Assembly (NCBI GenBank): GCA_900763675.1
Contig: CAAFLE010000116.1
Location: 1 to 7,529 of the forward strand
DNA length: 7,529 nt
Direction of reading: 5' to 3'
Origin: an uncultured Oscillospiraceae bacterium
Lineage (GTDB): Bacteria > Bacillota > Clostridia > Oscillospirales > Oscillospiraceae
In this document: positions 1 through 7,523 of the stretch, piece by piece
Position numbering within the stretch: position 1 is the first letter of the stretch
Layout: every line of letters starts with the position of its first letter
The notes under the pieces: model-generated
The model's input: the letters and a program-made list of their open reading frames with translations, nothing else
The model's database searches: none
Told to the model about the DNA's origin: nothing
Program-made: the position numbers and the translations under genes

Positions 1-13
1 AAACTGCTTCGCA

Positions 14-120
14 TCGGACAGCCTTGGATTTTCGAGGGATTTTTGTTCTTTTGGAGGCAGGCGGGCTGGCGCCCGCCAACGACAAAAGGGCAAAAAGCTC
101 CGAAAAGGCTGGCTGTCCGA
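14..120. repeat. 107-nt nested imperfect inverted repeat (MITE/REP-like hairpin)
   Basis: Five complementary segment pairs nest in order around one centre: 14-23 with 111-120 (TCGGACAGCC/GGCTGTCCGA), 29-34 with 101-106 (TTTTCG/CGAAAA), 40-45 with 91-96 (TTTTTG/CAAAAA), 48-53 with 83-88 (CTTTTG/CAAAAG) and 60-66 with 71-77 (GGCGGGC/GCCCGCC, loop TGGC). That is about 35 base pairs in 107 nt, with small internal bulges. The element starts about 30 nt after the exonuclease stop codon, read on the minus strand, so it would fold at the 3' end of that mRNA. It has no T-tract beyond the outer stem, so it is not a classical terminator. It may be a dispersed palindromic repeat or non-autonomous element, or a 3' mRNA-stabilising structure. 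The structure is directly visible; its identity is inferred. Confidence 0.75.
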
Positions 121-150
121 CGTGTCTGCCCTTGTTAATCGACGCTTATG

Positions 151-1122
151 TCAGCTGTTATCACTTCTGCGGCGGCGATGTCCGCGCCCGCGGCGGCGGC
201 TCTGCGTCGCCTTGTCGCGGTAGAATTTCTCCATTTCGTCGTCGGCACGGTACACAATACGGTTTACGGACCAGCTGTCGTTTTCCGTTTTGCGGAACTT
301 AAGCCGGACGAGGAATTTCTTGTGCTGCCCGCACGTGCCGAGCGTCATATACCGCCGGTCGCCCTGATTGACCCAGCGCGTCAGCTCCAGCGGCTCGCCG
401 CAGTCGGGGCAGACGGCGTTTGTGACCTCCGGATCGAGAAACGCCTCGGAGCGCGAGTTGTACCCGGTAAAGGCGCGGTGTTCCAGCGCGTCCGGCTCGT
501 CAGCGGTATGCTTTTCCTCCGGCAGACGGGTCGCCAGCAGGGAAGCGGCGTTGTCGTACTGTTCCAGCCCCTCGGCAAAGTCGAGCCGGGAGCAGACGAG
601 CGCCGTGTTATAGGCGTCGCCGAGCGCGTCGTGCGCTACGCGGGTCTGCTCGATGGAAAAATGCTCCATCGCCGTGGCGAGCGACTTCTGGTTTTTGTCG
701 CCGCCGGTCTGGATGTTATAGATGAGCTGGAGATTGACCCAGTCGGCGATCCAGTCCCAGTCGAGATCGTGAATGATAATATTCTGTTCCATGATCCGCC
801 GGTCGTCGTAACCCCACGTGACAAATACCGGGTCTTCACCGCACCATTCGCGGAACCGCTCGAATACGGTGGGGAACGTGTCGCCATGGCTGAGACGCTC
901 CTTATCAATGCCGGTCAGCTTTTTAACCTTGTAATGCATACTCCGGAAATAGACCGGGCGTACGTCGGACTGAAACTCCTCCGCGGGGCAGAAGTCGTCG
1001 TCGAGCTTCACGGCACCGATCTGGATGATCTCGCCGCTGAGATGGATCGGGAGACGGTTGAATACGGAGGCGTTGGAGCTCATTGCCTGGTTCCATTCCA
1101 GGTCAAGGACAATATAGGACAT
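151..1122 (-). CDS. DEDDh-family 3'-5' exonuclease with C-terminal Cys/His cluster and basic tail
   Basis: A 323-residue protein of the DnaQ/ribonuclease T-like exonuclease fold, which removes nucleotides from 3' ends using two metal ions. The catalytic set is visible: Asp7 and Glu9 in VLDLEWNQ (Exo I), Asp106 or Asp107 in WGYDD (Exo II), and His164 with Asp169 in AHDALGDAYNT (Exo III, HxxxxD). It resembles KapD/ERI-1-like stand-alone exonucleases more than a polymerase proofreading subunit. Beyond the nuclease domain (about 1-185) there is a Cys238-x2-Cys241 pair and a Cys264-x2-His267 pair, a plausible zinc site. An arginine-rich tail (309-319) suggests nucleic-acid binding. I chose the ATG at 1122 because MSYIVLDLEW is the conserved N-terminus, and GAAAGG (1135-1140) lies 12 nt upstream. 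The longer in-frame start at 1215 would translate through the promoter. It is monocistronic and divergent from ddl. Whether the substrate is DNA or RNA is unknown. Confidence 0.88.
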   Translation of the reverse strand: MSYIVLDLEWNQAMSSNASVFNRLPIHLSGEIIQIGAVKLDDDFCPAEEFQSDVRPVYFRSMHYKVKKLTGIDKERLSHGDTFPTVFERFREWCGEDPVFVTWGYDDRRIMEQNIIIHDLDWDWIADWVNLQLIYNIQTGGDKNQKSLATAMEHFSIEQTRVAHDALGDAYNTALVCSRLDFAEGLEQYDNAASLLATRLPEEKHTADEPDALEHRAFTGYNSRSEAFLDPEVTNAVCPDCGEPLELTRWVNQGDRRYMTLGTCGQHKKFLVRLKFRKTENDSWSVNRIVYRADDEMEKFYRDKATQSRRRGRGHRRRRSDNS

Positions 1123-1155
1123 TCGGTTTACCGACCTTTCTTCTATAACCAGGAC

Positions 1156-1184
1156 ATTATACCAACCGCCGCAGGAAATAACAA
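1156..1184 (-). promoter_or_regulatory. SigA-type promoter of the exonuclease gene
   Basis: Read on the minus strand, TTGTTA (-35, 1179-1184) is followed after exactly 17 bp by a perfect TATAAT (-10, 1156-1161). Transcription should begin near 1149, giving a leader of roughly 27 nt containing the GAAAGG ribosome binding site. The -35 matches four of six consensus positions. This promoter also argues for the short translation start at 1122. Confidence 0.75.
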
Positions 1185-1189
1185 TCCCC

Positions 1190-1203
1190 TTTTTCCGGAA
1201 AAA
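1190..1203. promoter_or_regulatory. 14-bp perfect palindrome upstream of the exonuclease promoter
   Basis: TTTTTCCGGAAAAA is an exact 14-bp palindrome. It begins 5 bp upstream of the exonuclease -35 box, read on the minus strand, which is a usual place for an activator site or an A/T-rich contact for the RNA polymerase alpha subunit. It is also about 60 bp upstream of the ddl -35, so it could serve either gene. The palindrome is directly seen; regulatory function is inferred. Confidence 0.35.
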
Positions 1204-1262
1204 CAGTCCCGGCATGGAAAAACCTTTCGGTCAACACATTTTGCATAGAAAAAGCAGATTTT

Positions 1263-1294
1263 TTGCTTCCATTCTCCGGCGGAGAATGTATAAT
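1263..1294 (+). promoter_or_regulatory. ddl-murF promoter with weak -35 and long spacer
   Basis: A perfect -10 box, TATAAT, lies at 1289-1294. The best -35 candidate is TTGCTT (1263-1268), matching only three of six consensus bases and separated by 20 bp instead of 17. TTCCAT (1267-1272) gives a 16-bp spacer but matches even worse. Transcription would start near 1301, and the GGGAGG ribosome binding site follows at 1312-1317. A strong -10 with a poor, over-spaced -35 suggests help from an activator. The -10 call is firm; the -35 is uncertain. Confidence 0.65.
1270..1288. promoter_or_regulatory. 19-bp palindromic operator candidate inside the ddl promoter
   Basis: CATTCTCCGGCGGAGAATG reads the same on both strands apart from its single central base, giving 9-bp arms at 1270-1278 and 1280-1288. 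It ends exactly where the -10 box begins and occupies 19 of the 20 spacer bases. It lies upstream of the expected transcription start, so it should act as DNA, not as an RNA hairpin. Dyads filling a 19-20-bp spacer are the hallmark of MerR-family regulated promoters; a repressor site is the main alternative. No regulator gene is present in the window. Confidence 0.55.
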
Positions 1295-1325
1295 AGAACG
1301 GAATGATTTATGGGAGGAATGCCTC

Positions 1326-2360
1326 ATGTACATAGCCGTTATCTGCGGCGGACTCAGCGCCGAGCGCGACGTTTCCATCAGCTCCGGAACGGGTGCTGCG
1401 CGGGCGCTGCGAGAGCGCGGACACAAGGTCGCGCTGGTCGATCTCTTCCTCGGCAATGCGGCGGCGGTCGCGGATCCGCGCAGCGCATTTACCTCGGACA
1501 CGACGGACGCGGTCTATTCCGTCCGCGAGACCGAGCCGGATCTCGAAAAAATCCGCGCCCAGCGCGGCGGGGACGGCGTGATCGGCCCCGGCGTGATCGA
1601 GATCTGCCGGGCGGCGGACATCGCCTTCCTTGCACTCCACGGCGCGGAGGGCGAAAACGGCAAGCTGCAGGCTTGTCTCGATCTGTACGGCGTGCCGTAT
1701 ACCGGCAGCGGCTATCTCGGCAGCGCTCTCGCCATGGATAAGGATCTGAGCAAGGTCCTTTTCCGCAGCGACGGCATTCCCACGCCGCCGGGCGTGACGC
1801 TCCGGCGCGGCGATGCGGTGCCGGAGAGTATCGGTTTCCCGTGCGTGGTGAAGCCCTGCTCCGGCGGATCGTCGGTTGGCACGAGCATTGTTTCCGAGCC
1901 GGAAAAGCTCGCTGCCGCTCTTGAGGAGGCGTTTTCCTGCGACGAGGCGGTTCTCGTAGAAAAGTACATCCGCGGCAGGGAACTGACTGTCGGCGTGATG
2001 GACGGCAAAGCCATGGCGGTCATTGAGATCATCCCCAAGACCGGCTTTTATGACTATAAAAACAAGTATCAGGCAGGGCTGACCGAAGAGATCTGCCCCG
2101 CGCCGATCAGCACGGCGGACACCGTGCGCGTGCAGCGCCTTGCCGAGCGTGTGTACCGGACGCTTCGTCTGGACGCCTATGGGCGCGTGGACTTTCTTAT
2201 GGACAAAGCCGACGGCGAGCTGTACTGTCTGGAAGCCAACACGCTCCCCGGCATGACGCCCACCAGCCTTATCCCGCAGATGGCGGCGGCGGAGGGCATG
2301 GATTATGGCGAGCTGTGCGAGAAGATCATCGAAGTGTCGTTGAAGAAGTATAAGAAATGA
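1326..2360 (+). CDS. ddl: D-alanine--D-alanine ligase
   Basis: A cytoplasmic ATP-grasp enzyme joining two D-alanines, with ATP hydrolysed to ADP, to make the dipeptide that MurF adds to the peptidoglycan precursor. At 344 residues it is of normal Ddl length. Visible motifs are the N-terminal GGLSAERDVS (8-17, with Glu13 for the first D-Ala), HGAEGENGKLQ (105-115), PYTGSG (124-129), the ATP-binding VVKPCSGGSSVG stretch (174-185), the omega-loop FYDYKNKY (241-248) and the metal-binding EANTLPGMT (303-311). The Lys247-Tyr248 pair at the end of the omega-loop is typical of true D-Ala-D-Ala ligases rather than VanA-type D-Ala-D-Lac enzymes. ATG 1326 is chosen because MYIAVICGG is the conserved beginning and GGGAGG (1312-1317) sits 8 nt upstream; the open frame extends further upstream from 1263 but would cross the promoter. 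The stop overlaps the murF start by 4 bp (ATGA). Confidence 0.96.
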   Translation: MYIAVICGGLSAERDVSISSGTGAARALRERGHKVALVDLFLGNAAAVADPRSAFTSDTTDAVYSVRETEPDLEKIRAQRGGDGVIGPGVIEICRAADIAFLALHGAEGENGKLQACLDLYGVPYTGSGYLGSALAMDKDLSKVLFRSDGIPTPPGVTLRRGDAVPESIGFPCVVKPCSGGSSVGTSIVSEPEKLAAALEEAFSCDEAVLVEKYIRGRELTVGVMDGKAMAVIEIIPKTGFYDYKNKYQAGLTEEICPAPISTADTVRVQRLAERVYRTLRLDAYGRVDFLMDKADGELYCLEANTLPGMTPTSLIPQMAAAEGMDYGELCEKIIEVSLKKYKK

Positions 2361-3700
2361 ACGGAATGACGATCGGCGAAATGCTCCGCGCCTGCCGCGG
2401 TGAATGGCAGGGAAGCGAGGAGACGCTGAAAAAAACGCCCTTCTCCGTTGTGACCGACAGCCGGCAGGCGGGGGAAGGCTCGCTCTTTCTCGCGCTGCGC
2501 GGCGAGAAAACGGACGGACACAAGTACATCCCCGACGTGCTGCAAAAGGGCGCTCTGGCGGTGCTGTGCGAGGAGCGCGGCGCTTCCGGCGAGCCGCGCC
2601 TCGTCGTGCCGGACACGCTGGAAGCCATGCAGCGTATTGCCGCGGCGAGCCGGGCGCGGTGGAACATCCCGTTTATCGGCATCACCGGCAGCGTCGGCAA
2701 GACGACGGCAAAGGAAATGCTCGCCGCCGCGCTTTCCGGGAAATACGCGGTTTTCAAAACGCCGGGCAGCATGAACGGGCAAATCGGCATTCCGGTCTCG
2801 CTGCTGGGGCTGCGCGGTGAGTATGACGTCGCCGTGATCGAGATGGGCGTATCGCTCTTTGGGGAGATGACGCGCCTTACGAACATGGTGCATCCCGATA
2901 TGGCGGTGTTTATGAACATCGGCGACGCGCATCTCGAAGCGCTCGGCGACCGCCCCGGTATTCTGCGGGCAAAGTCGGAGATGCTGCTCGGCATGAAGGA
3001 CGATGCCGTCGCCTTTGCCAACGGCGACGACGCGCTGCTCTCGCACGCGGATTTCCGGCGGAAAACCGTGCTGTTCGGTCTCGGCGAAAAATGCGCCGTC
3101 CGCGCCGCGGACATCCGGCAGAACGGCGAGAGTCTGAGCTGCCGCATTATCGCCGGAGAGAGGGATTTCCCCGTGACCGTTCCCGCTTATGGGAATTATA
3201 TGATCTATTCCGTGCTGGCGGCGGCGGCGGTTTCGCTGGAGCTGGGACTCTCCGATGCGGAGATCGCCCGCGGTCTTGCGCTCTACAAGACGGTCGGACG
3301 CCGTTCCCGCGTCGAGCGGACGGCATACTGCACGCTCGTGGACGACTGCTACAACGCCAATCCCACCTCGGACTGCGCTGCCATCGACTCTCTTGCGTCG
3401 CTCGGCGGGCGGCGGGTCTGTGTTCTTGGCGATATGCTGGAAATGGGCGAAAACGCCCCGGCGCTTCACCGGACGGTCGGCGAATATGCCGTGACTCACG
3501 GCGTCGAGCTGGTGATCACGCAGGGCGATCTCGCCGGATACATCGCCGAGGGGGCGGGGGAGAAGGGAATGCATTTTCACGACCGCGCCGCGCTTCTCCA
3601 TGCGCTGCCGGAGCTGATCCGCCCGGGCGACACGGTTCTCGTCAAAGCCTCCCACGGAGCGCACTTTGAAGAGGTTTCCGAAGCAATAAAATGCCTTTAA
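2357..3700 (+). CDS. murF: UDP-N-acetylmuramoyl-tripeptide--D-alanyl-D-alanine ligase
   Basis: This ligase performs the last cytoplasmic assembly step of the peptidoglycan precursor: ATP-driven addition of D-Ala-D-Ala to UDP-MurNAc-tripeptide. At 447 residues it has the usual three-domain Mur layout. The N-terminal substrate domain contains DSRQAGEGSLFLALRG (34-49). The central ATPase has the P-loop GITGSVGKTT (108-117), followed by NGQIGIP (140-146), EMG (162-164) and NIGDAHLEALG (187-197). The C-terminal domain has VDDCYNANPTS (328-338), a Mur-ligase hallmark, and ends with VKASHGAHFEEV (429-440), where E. coli MurF has VKGSRS. The ATG lies within the last codons of ddl, and there is no strong Shine-Dalgarno (only AAGAAG-like purines), so translational coupling to ddl is likely. 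ATG 2366 is a possible alternative start. The operon ends at the terminator that follows. Confidence 0.96.
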   Translation: MNGMTIGEMLRACRGEWQGSEETLKKTPFSVVTDSRQAGEGSLFLALRGEKTDGHKYIPDVLQKGALAVLCEERGASGEPRLVVPDTLEAMQRIAAASRARWNIPFIGITGSVGKTTAKEMLAAALSGKYAVFKTPGSMNGQIGIPVSLLGLRGEYDVAVIEMGVSLFGEMTRLTNMVHPDMAVFMNIGDAHLEALGDRPGILRAKSEMLLGMKDDAVAFANGDDALLSHADFRRKTVLFGLGEKCAVRAADIRQNGESLSCRIIAGERDFPVTVPAYGNYMIYSVLAAAAVSLELGLSDAEIARGLALYKTVGRRSRVERTAYCTLVDDCYNANPTSDCAAIDSLASLGGRRVCVLGDMLEMGENAPALHRTVGEYAVTHGVELVITQGDLAGYIAEGAGEKGMHFHDRAALLHALPELIRPGDTVLVKASHGAHFEEVSEAIKCL

Positions 3701-3704
3701 AAAA

Positions 3705-3731
3705 ATCCTGTGCTGCGGCACAGGATTTTTT
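3705..3731 (+). terminator. Rho-independent terminator of ddl-murF
   Basis: ATCCTGTGC (3705-3713) pairs perfectly with GCACAGGAT (3718-3726) around the loop TGCG, followed by six T residues (3726-3731). It begins 4 nt after the murF stop codon. An A-run at 3699-3705 on the other side could extend the stem and give weak activity on the opposite strand. It insulates the downstream sigma-factor gene from the wall-synthesis operon. Confidence 0.93.
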
Positions 3732-3772
3732 GTAACGAAATGCAGAATCCGCGCACGAATCTATGGAACGGA

Positions 3773-3780
3773 AAGGAGGG
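3773..3780 (+). promoter_or_regulatory. Strong ribosome binding site of the ECF sigma gene
   Basis: AAGGAGGG lies 8 nt before ATG 3789 and is close to the ideal anti-16S match, so it decides this start over the in-frame ATG at 3798. Confidence 0.8.
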
Positions 3781-3788
3781 CGGTACGG

Positions 3789-4274
3789 ATGCAGAGCATG
3801 GAAGAGATTTACCGGCAACACGCGCAGACGGTCTACCGATTTCTCCTTGCCCAGACGCGCAGCGCCGATCTTGCGGAGGAGCTGACGCAGGAGACGTTTT
3901 ATCAGGCGGTGCGCTCCACCGAAGGATTCCGCGGCGGCTGCGCGGTTACAACATGGCTCTGCGGCATTGCGAAAAACGTTTGGCGGACGTACCGGCGCCG
4001 CCACCCGCCGGAGGACGAGCTGGACGAAACGGCGTCTGCACCCGAGCGACCGGATGATGCGCTGCTTGCCGGTGAGGAGCGCGTGGAGCTGCTGCGGAAA
4101 ATGCAGACGCTCGGCAGCGATATGCGCGAGGTGATGTACCTTCGCATATTTGGTGCGCTCAGCTTCCGGGAGATCGGCGAAATTCTGTCCCGGACGGAAA
4201 ACTGGGCGCGGGTGACGTTTTACCGCGGCAGAGAAAAGCTGCGAAAGGAGCTGGAAAAAGACGATGAAAAATGA
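3789..4274 (+). CDS. ECF-type RNA polymerase sigma factor (sigma-70 family)
   Basis: A 161-residue protein with only the two domains of extracytoplasmic-function sigma factors. Region 2 spans roughly 5-72, with the promoter-melting part around GFRGGCAVTTWLCGIAKNVW (46-65) and a basic end, RTYRRR. A charged linker (about 73-95) follows. Region 4 (about 103-155) contains the helix-turn-helix around LSFREIGEILSRTENWARVT, which reads the -35 element. It should direct RNA polymerase to a small regulon when released from its anti-sigma factor. That factor is almost certainly the next gene, whose start overlaps this one by 11 bp. ECF genes commonly self-activate, but I found no convincing promoter in the 57 bp between the upstream terminator and this gene. 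The regulon and the signal are unknown. Confidence 0.92.
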   Translation: MQSMEEIYRQHAQTVYRFLLAQTRSADLAEELTQETFYQAVRSTEGFRGGCAVTTWLCGIAKNVWRTYRRRHPPEDELDETASAPERPDDALLAGEERVELLRKMQTLGSDMREVMYLRIFGALSFREIGEILSRTENWARVTFYRGREKLRKELEKDDEK

Positions 4275-5226
4275 TCTCAGCTGCGAGATTGTGCGCGATC
4301 TTCTGCCGTCGTATCTGGACGGCATCGCAAGCGGCGAAACCAGAGCCGCCGTCGAGCGGCATATGGCGGAATGTCCGGACTGCCGCGAAACGCTGCGCCG
4401 GATGCGCGAGCCGGAGGAAACGCCGCCGCCGGAGGAAAAAGAAATCGACTATCTCAAAACGGTGCGCCGCCGCAGCGTTCGCAAAGTGGCCGTAATTCTG
4501 GGGATCGTCGTGCTTCTCTCGATGGCAGCTATGCTCCGGCTGTTTTATATTGGGTTTCCTGTGGATTCGCGTGCGATCGCCGCAGCCGTCACCGTAAGGG
4601 ACGGTACGGTGCGTCTCACCGGCACGCTTACCGACAGCGGCCAGAGCGTGTGCCGGGCGAACATCACGCAGAACGAGGACGGCGGCGTGGAGGTGCAGAT
4701 GTATGCTGCGCTCCCGCTTTTCTCGCGCAGCGGAGACTTTACCTGGGAATACCCCGCGGCGAAGGATGTCACCAGCGTCTCGGTCAACGGCCTTGTTCTC
4801 TGGGAAAACGGCGAGGCGATCGACTGGCTCACGGCGAGGCTCTACGAGGCGAAGAACCCCTATGTCGGCGATATGAGCGCAAACGCCGGCATTGCCGCGC
4901 TCCTCCGCATCGGAAACCGCGTCGGCAGCTATACAAACGAGCTGCAAACGGATGCCGAACCCTACGGCTGGACGCTTCTTCTGGACGACCCTGTCGCAGC
5001 GGAGAATGAGCGGAGCGTCAAAGCCGAAATGCGCCGCTGCTCCTGCGTGCTGCTTGCGGAGGTCGAAAATCTCGGCGTCGTCACATGGCGGTATGAAACT
5101 GCGGCAGGGGAGCAGAGCTTTACCGTCACGGCGGCGGACGCCGCAGCGTTGGCAGGGAAGAACATCAAAAGCTGTGCCGTCACGGCGGCGGAGCTTCAGA
5201 AACTCCTCAATACCCTCGGCTTTTGA
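4264..5226 (+). CDS. Zinc-finger (zf-HC2) membrane anti-sigma factor with extracytoplasmic sensor-like domain
   Basis: A 320-residue, single-pass membrane protein that probably holds the preceding ECF sigma factor inactive. The cytoplasmic N-terminus carries a ZAS/zf-HC2 pattern: Cys7, His33, Cys37 and Cys40 (CEIVRDLLPSYLDG, then HMAECPDC). The Cys-26-His-4-Cys-3-Cys offsets equal those I recall for RsrA Cys11/His37/Cys41/Cys44. An acidic, proline-rich linker (48-62) leads to a basic stretch (68-74) and one hydrophobic helix (about 75-98), so the remaining ~220 residues should lie outside the cell. The part containing NPYVGDMSANAGI and NELQTDAEPYGW (198-236) recalls DUF4825-type domains, a recollection I could not test. 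The outer part has four cysteines (130, 259, 261, 304). Its start overlaps the sigma gene by 11 bp, and AAAGGAG lies 13 nt upstream inside that gene. The ligand or stress is unknown. Confidence 0.85.
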   Translation: MKNDLSCEIVRDLLPSYLDGIASGETRAAVERHMAECPDCRETLRRMREPEETPPPEEKEIDYLKTVRRRSVRKVAVILGIVVLLSMAAMLRLFYIGFPVDSRAIAAAVTVRDGTVRLTGTLTDSGQSVCRANITQNEDGGVEVQMYAALPLFSRSGDFTWEYPAAKDVTSVSVNGLVLWENGEAIDWLTARLYEAKNPYVGDMSANAGIAALLRIGNRVGSYTNELQTDAEPYGWTLLLDDPVAAENERSVKAEMRRCSCVLLAEVENLGVVTWRYETAAGEQSFTVTAADAAALAGKNIKSCAVTAAELQKLLNTLGF

Positions 5227-5232
5227 CCAACG

Positions 5233-5268
5233 AAAAAACCCGGTATGGCGTTAAGCCATACCGGGTTT
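5233..5268. terminator. Shared convergent terminator (anti-sigma gene / hppA)
   Basis: A perfect 14-bp stem, AAACCCGGTATGGC (5236-5249) with GCCATACCGGGTTT (5255-5268), closes the loop GTTAA. On the minus strand it is followed by six T residues (complement of the A-run 5233-5238), making it a strong terminator for hppA, whose stop codon is about 12 nt before the stem. On the plus strand it follows the anti-sigma stop by 9 nt, but the tail is only TTTCTGCTT, so termination there should be weaker. It fills most of the 53-bp gap between the convergent genes. Confidence 0.92.
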
Positions 5269-5279
5269 CTGCTTATCTG

Positions 5280-7397
<2,118 letters not shown>

Positions 7398-7405
7398 TTA
7401 CTTCA

Positions 7406-7411
7406 CTCCTC
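7406..7411 (-). promoter_or_regulatory. Ribosome binding site fixing the TTG start of hppA
   Basis: On the minus strand GAGGAG is followed by 8 nt and then TTG (7397-7395). The codon before TTG is an in-frame TAA, so no upstream start is possible. The next in-frame ATG is codon 27, inside the region after the first membrane helix. TTG is therefore the only sensible start. Confidence 0.85.
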
Positions 7412-7446
7412 AAAAATTTTTTGCTTGGGTATCAGGGCAGAAGTTG

Positions 7447-7475
7447 ATTTTACAGGATGAAAAAGTTTTTTTCAA
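7447..7475 (-). promoter_or_regulatory. SigA-type promoter of hppA
   Basis: On the minus strand TTGAAA (7470-7475) is followed by exactly 17 bp and TAAAAT (7447-7452), each one or two bases from consensus. Transcription should start near 7440, giving a leader of about 43 nt with no evident riboswitch. Together with the A/T-rich upstream DNA this predicts strong constitutive expression. Confidence 0.8.
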
Positions 7476-7523
7476 TACTTTTTTCCGTAAAAATATCGTA
7501 AAAAACGGTTTTTTTCAAAAAAA
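7461..7523 (-). promoter_or_regulatory. Phased A/T tracts (UP-element or bent DNA) upstream of hppA
   Basis: Runs of four to seven A or T recur at roughly helical spacing: 7466-7472, 7479-7484, 7489-7493, 7500-7505, 7509-7515 and 7517-7523. They include two copies of CGTAAAAA (7486-7493 and 7497-7504) exactly 11 bp apart. Most lie just upstream of the hppA -35, where the RNA polymerase alpha subunit contacts DNA, so an UP-element or intrinsic curvature is plausible. The rest of the window is GC-rich, which makes this stretch stand out. Confidence 0.5.

Noticed and set aside
14..120. Integron attC site or CRISPR repeat as an explanation of the left-edge hairpin
   Set aside because: I see no attC core-site pattern in the arms, and there is a single unit with no spacer-repeat periodicity or cas gene nearby.
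1123..1215. N-terminal extension of the exonuclease (31 extra residues)
   Set aside because: The extension would translate the minus-strand -10 and -35 boxes, and the conserved exonuclease beginning MSYIVLDLEW starts at 1122 with its own ribosome binding site.
148..1248. A 366-codon plus-strand frame antisense to the exonuclease gene
   Set aside because: It mirrors a clearly conserved gene with an intact catalytic set, its start overlaps that gene's stop region, and it lacks a ribosome binding site and recognisable motifs.
1263..1325. N-terminal extension of Ddl (21 extra residues)
   Set aside because: It would include the TATAAT box, and MYIAVICGG with GGGAGG upstream matches the usual Ddl start.
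1326..2360. Vancomycin-resistance-type ligase (VanA/VanB-like)
   Set aside because: The omega-loop retains the KY pair and surrounding residues of D-Ala-D-Ala ligases, and there are no vanH- or vanX-like neighbours.
2303..3721. A 472-codon minus-strand frame antisense to murF
   Set aside because: It overlaps an unmistakable murF and the terminator hairpin, and its His/Arg-rich translation shows no family features; it is a codon-bias shadow.
3731..3764. Possible ECF-type autoregulatory promoter (TGTAAC, then CGCA or CGAAT) before the sigma gene
   Set aside because: TGTAAC resembles an ECF -35, but the spacing to CGCA (15 bp) or CGAAT (19 bp) is off and neither -10 is convincing. No SigA-type promoter is evident here either.
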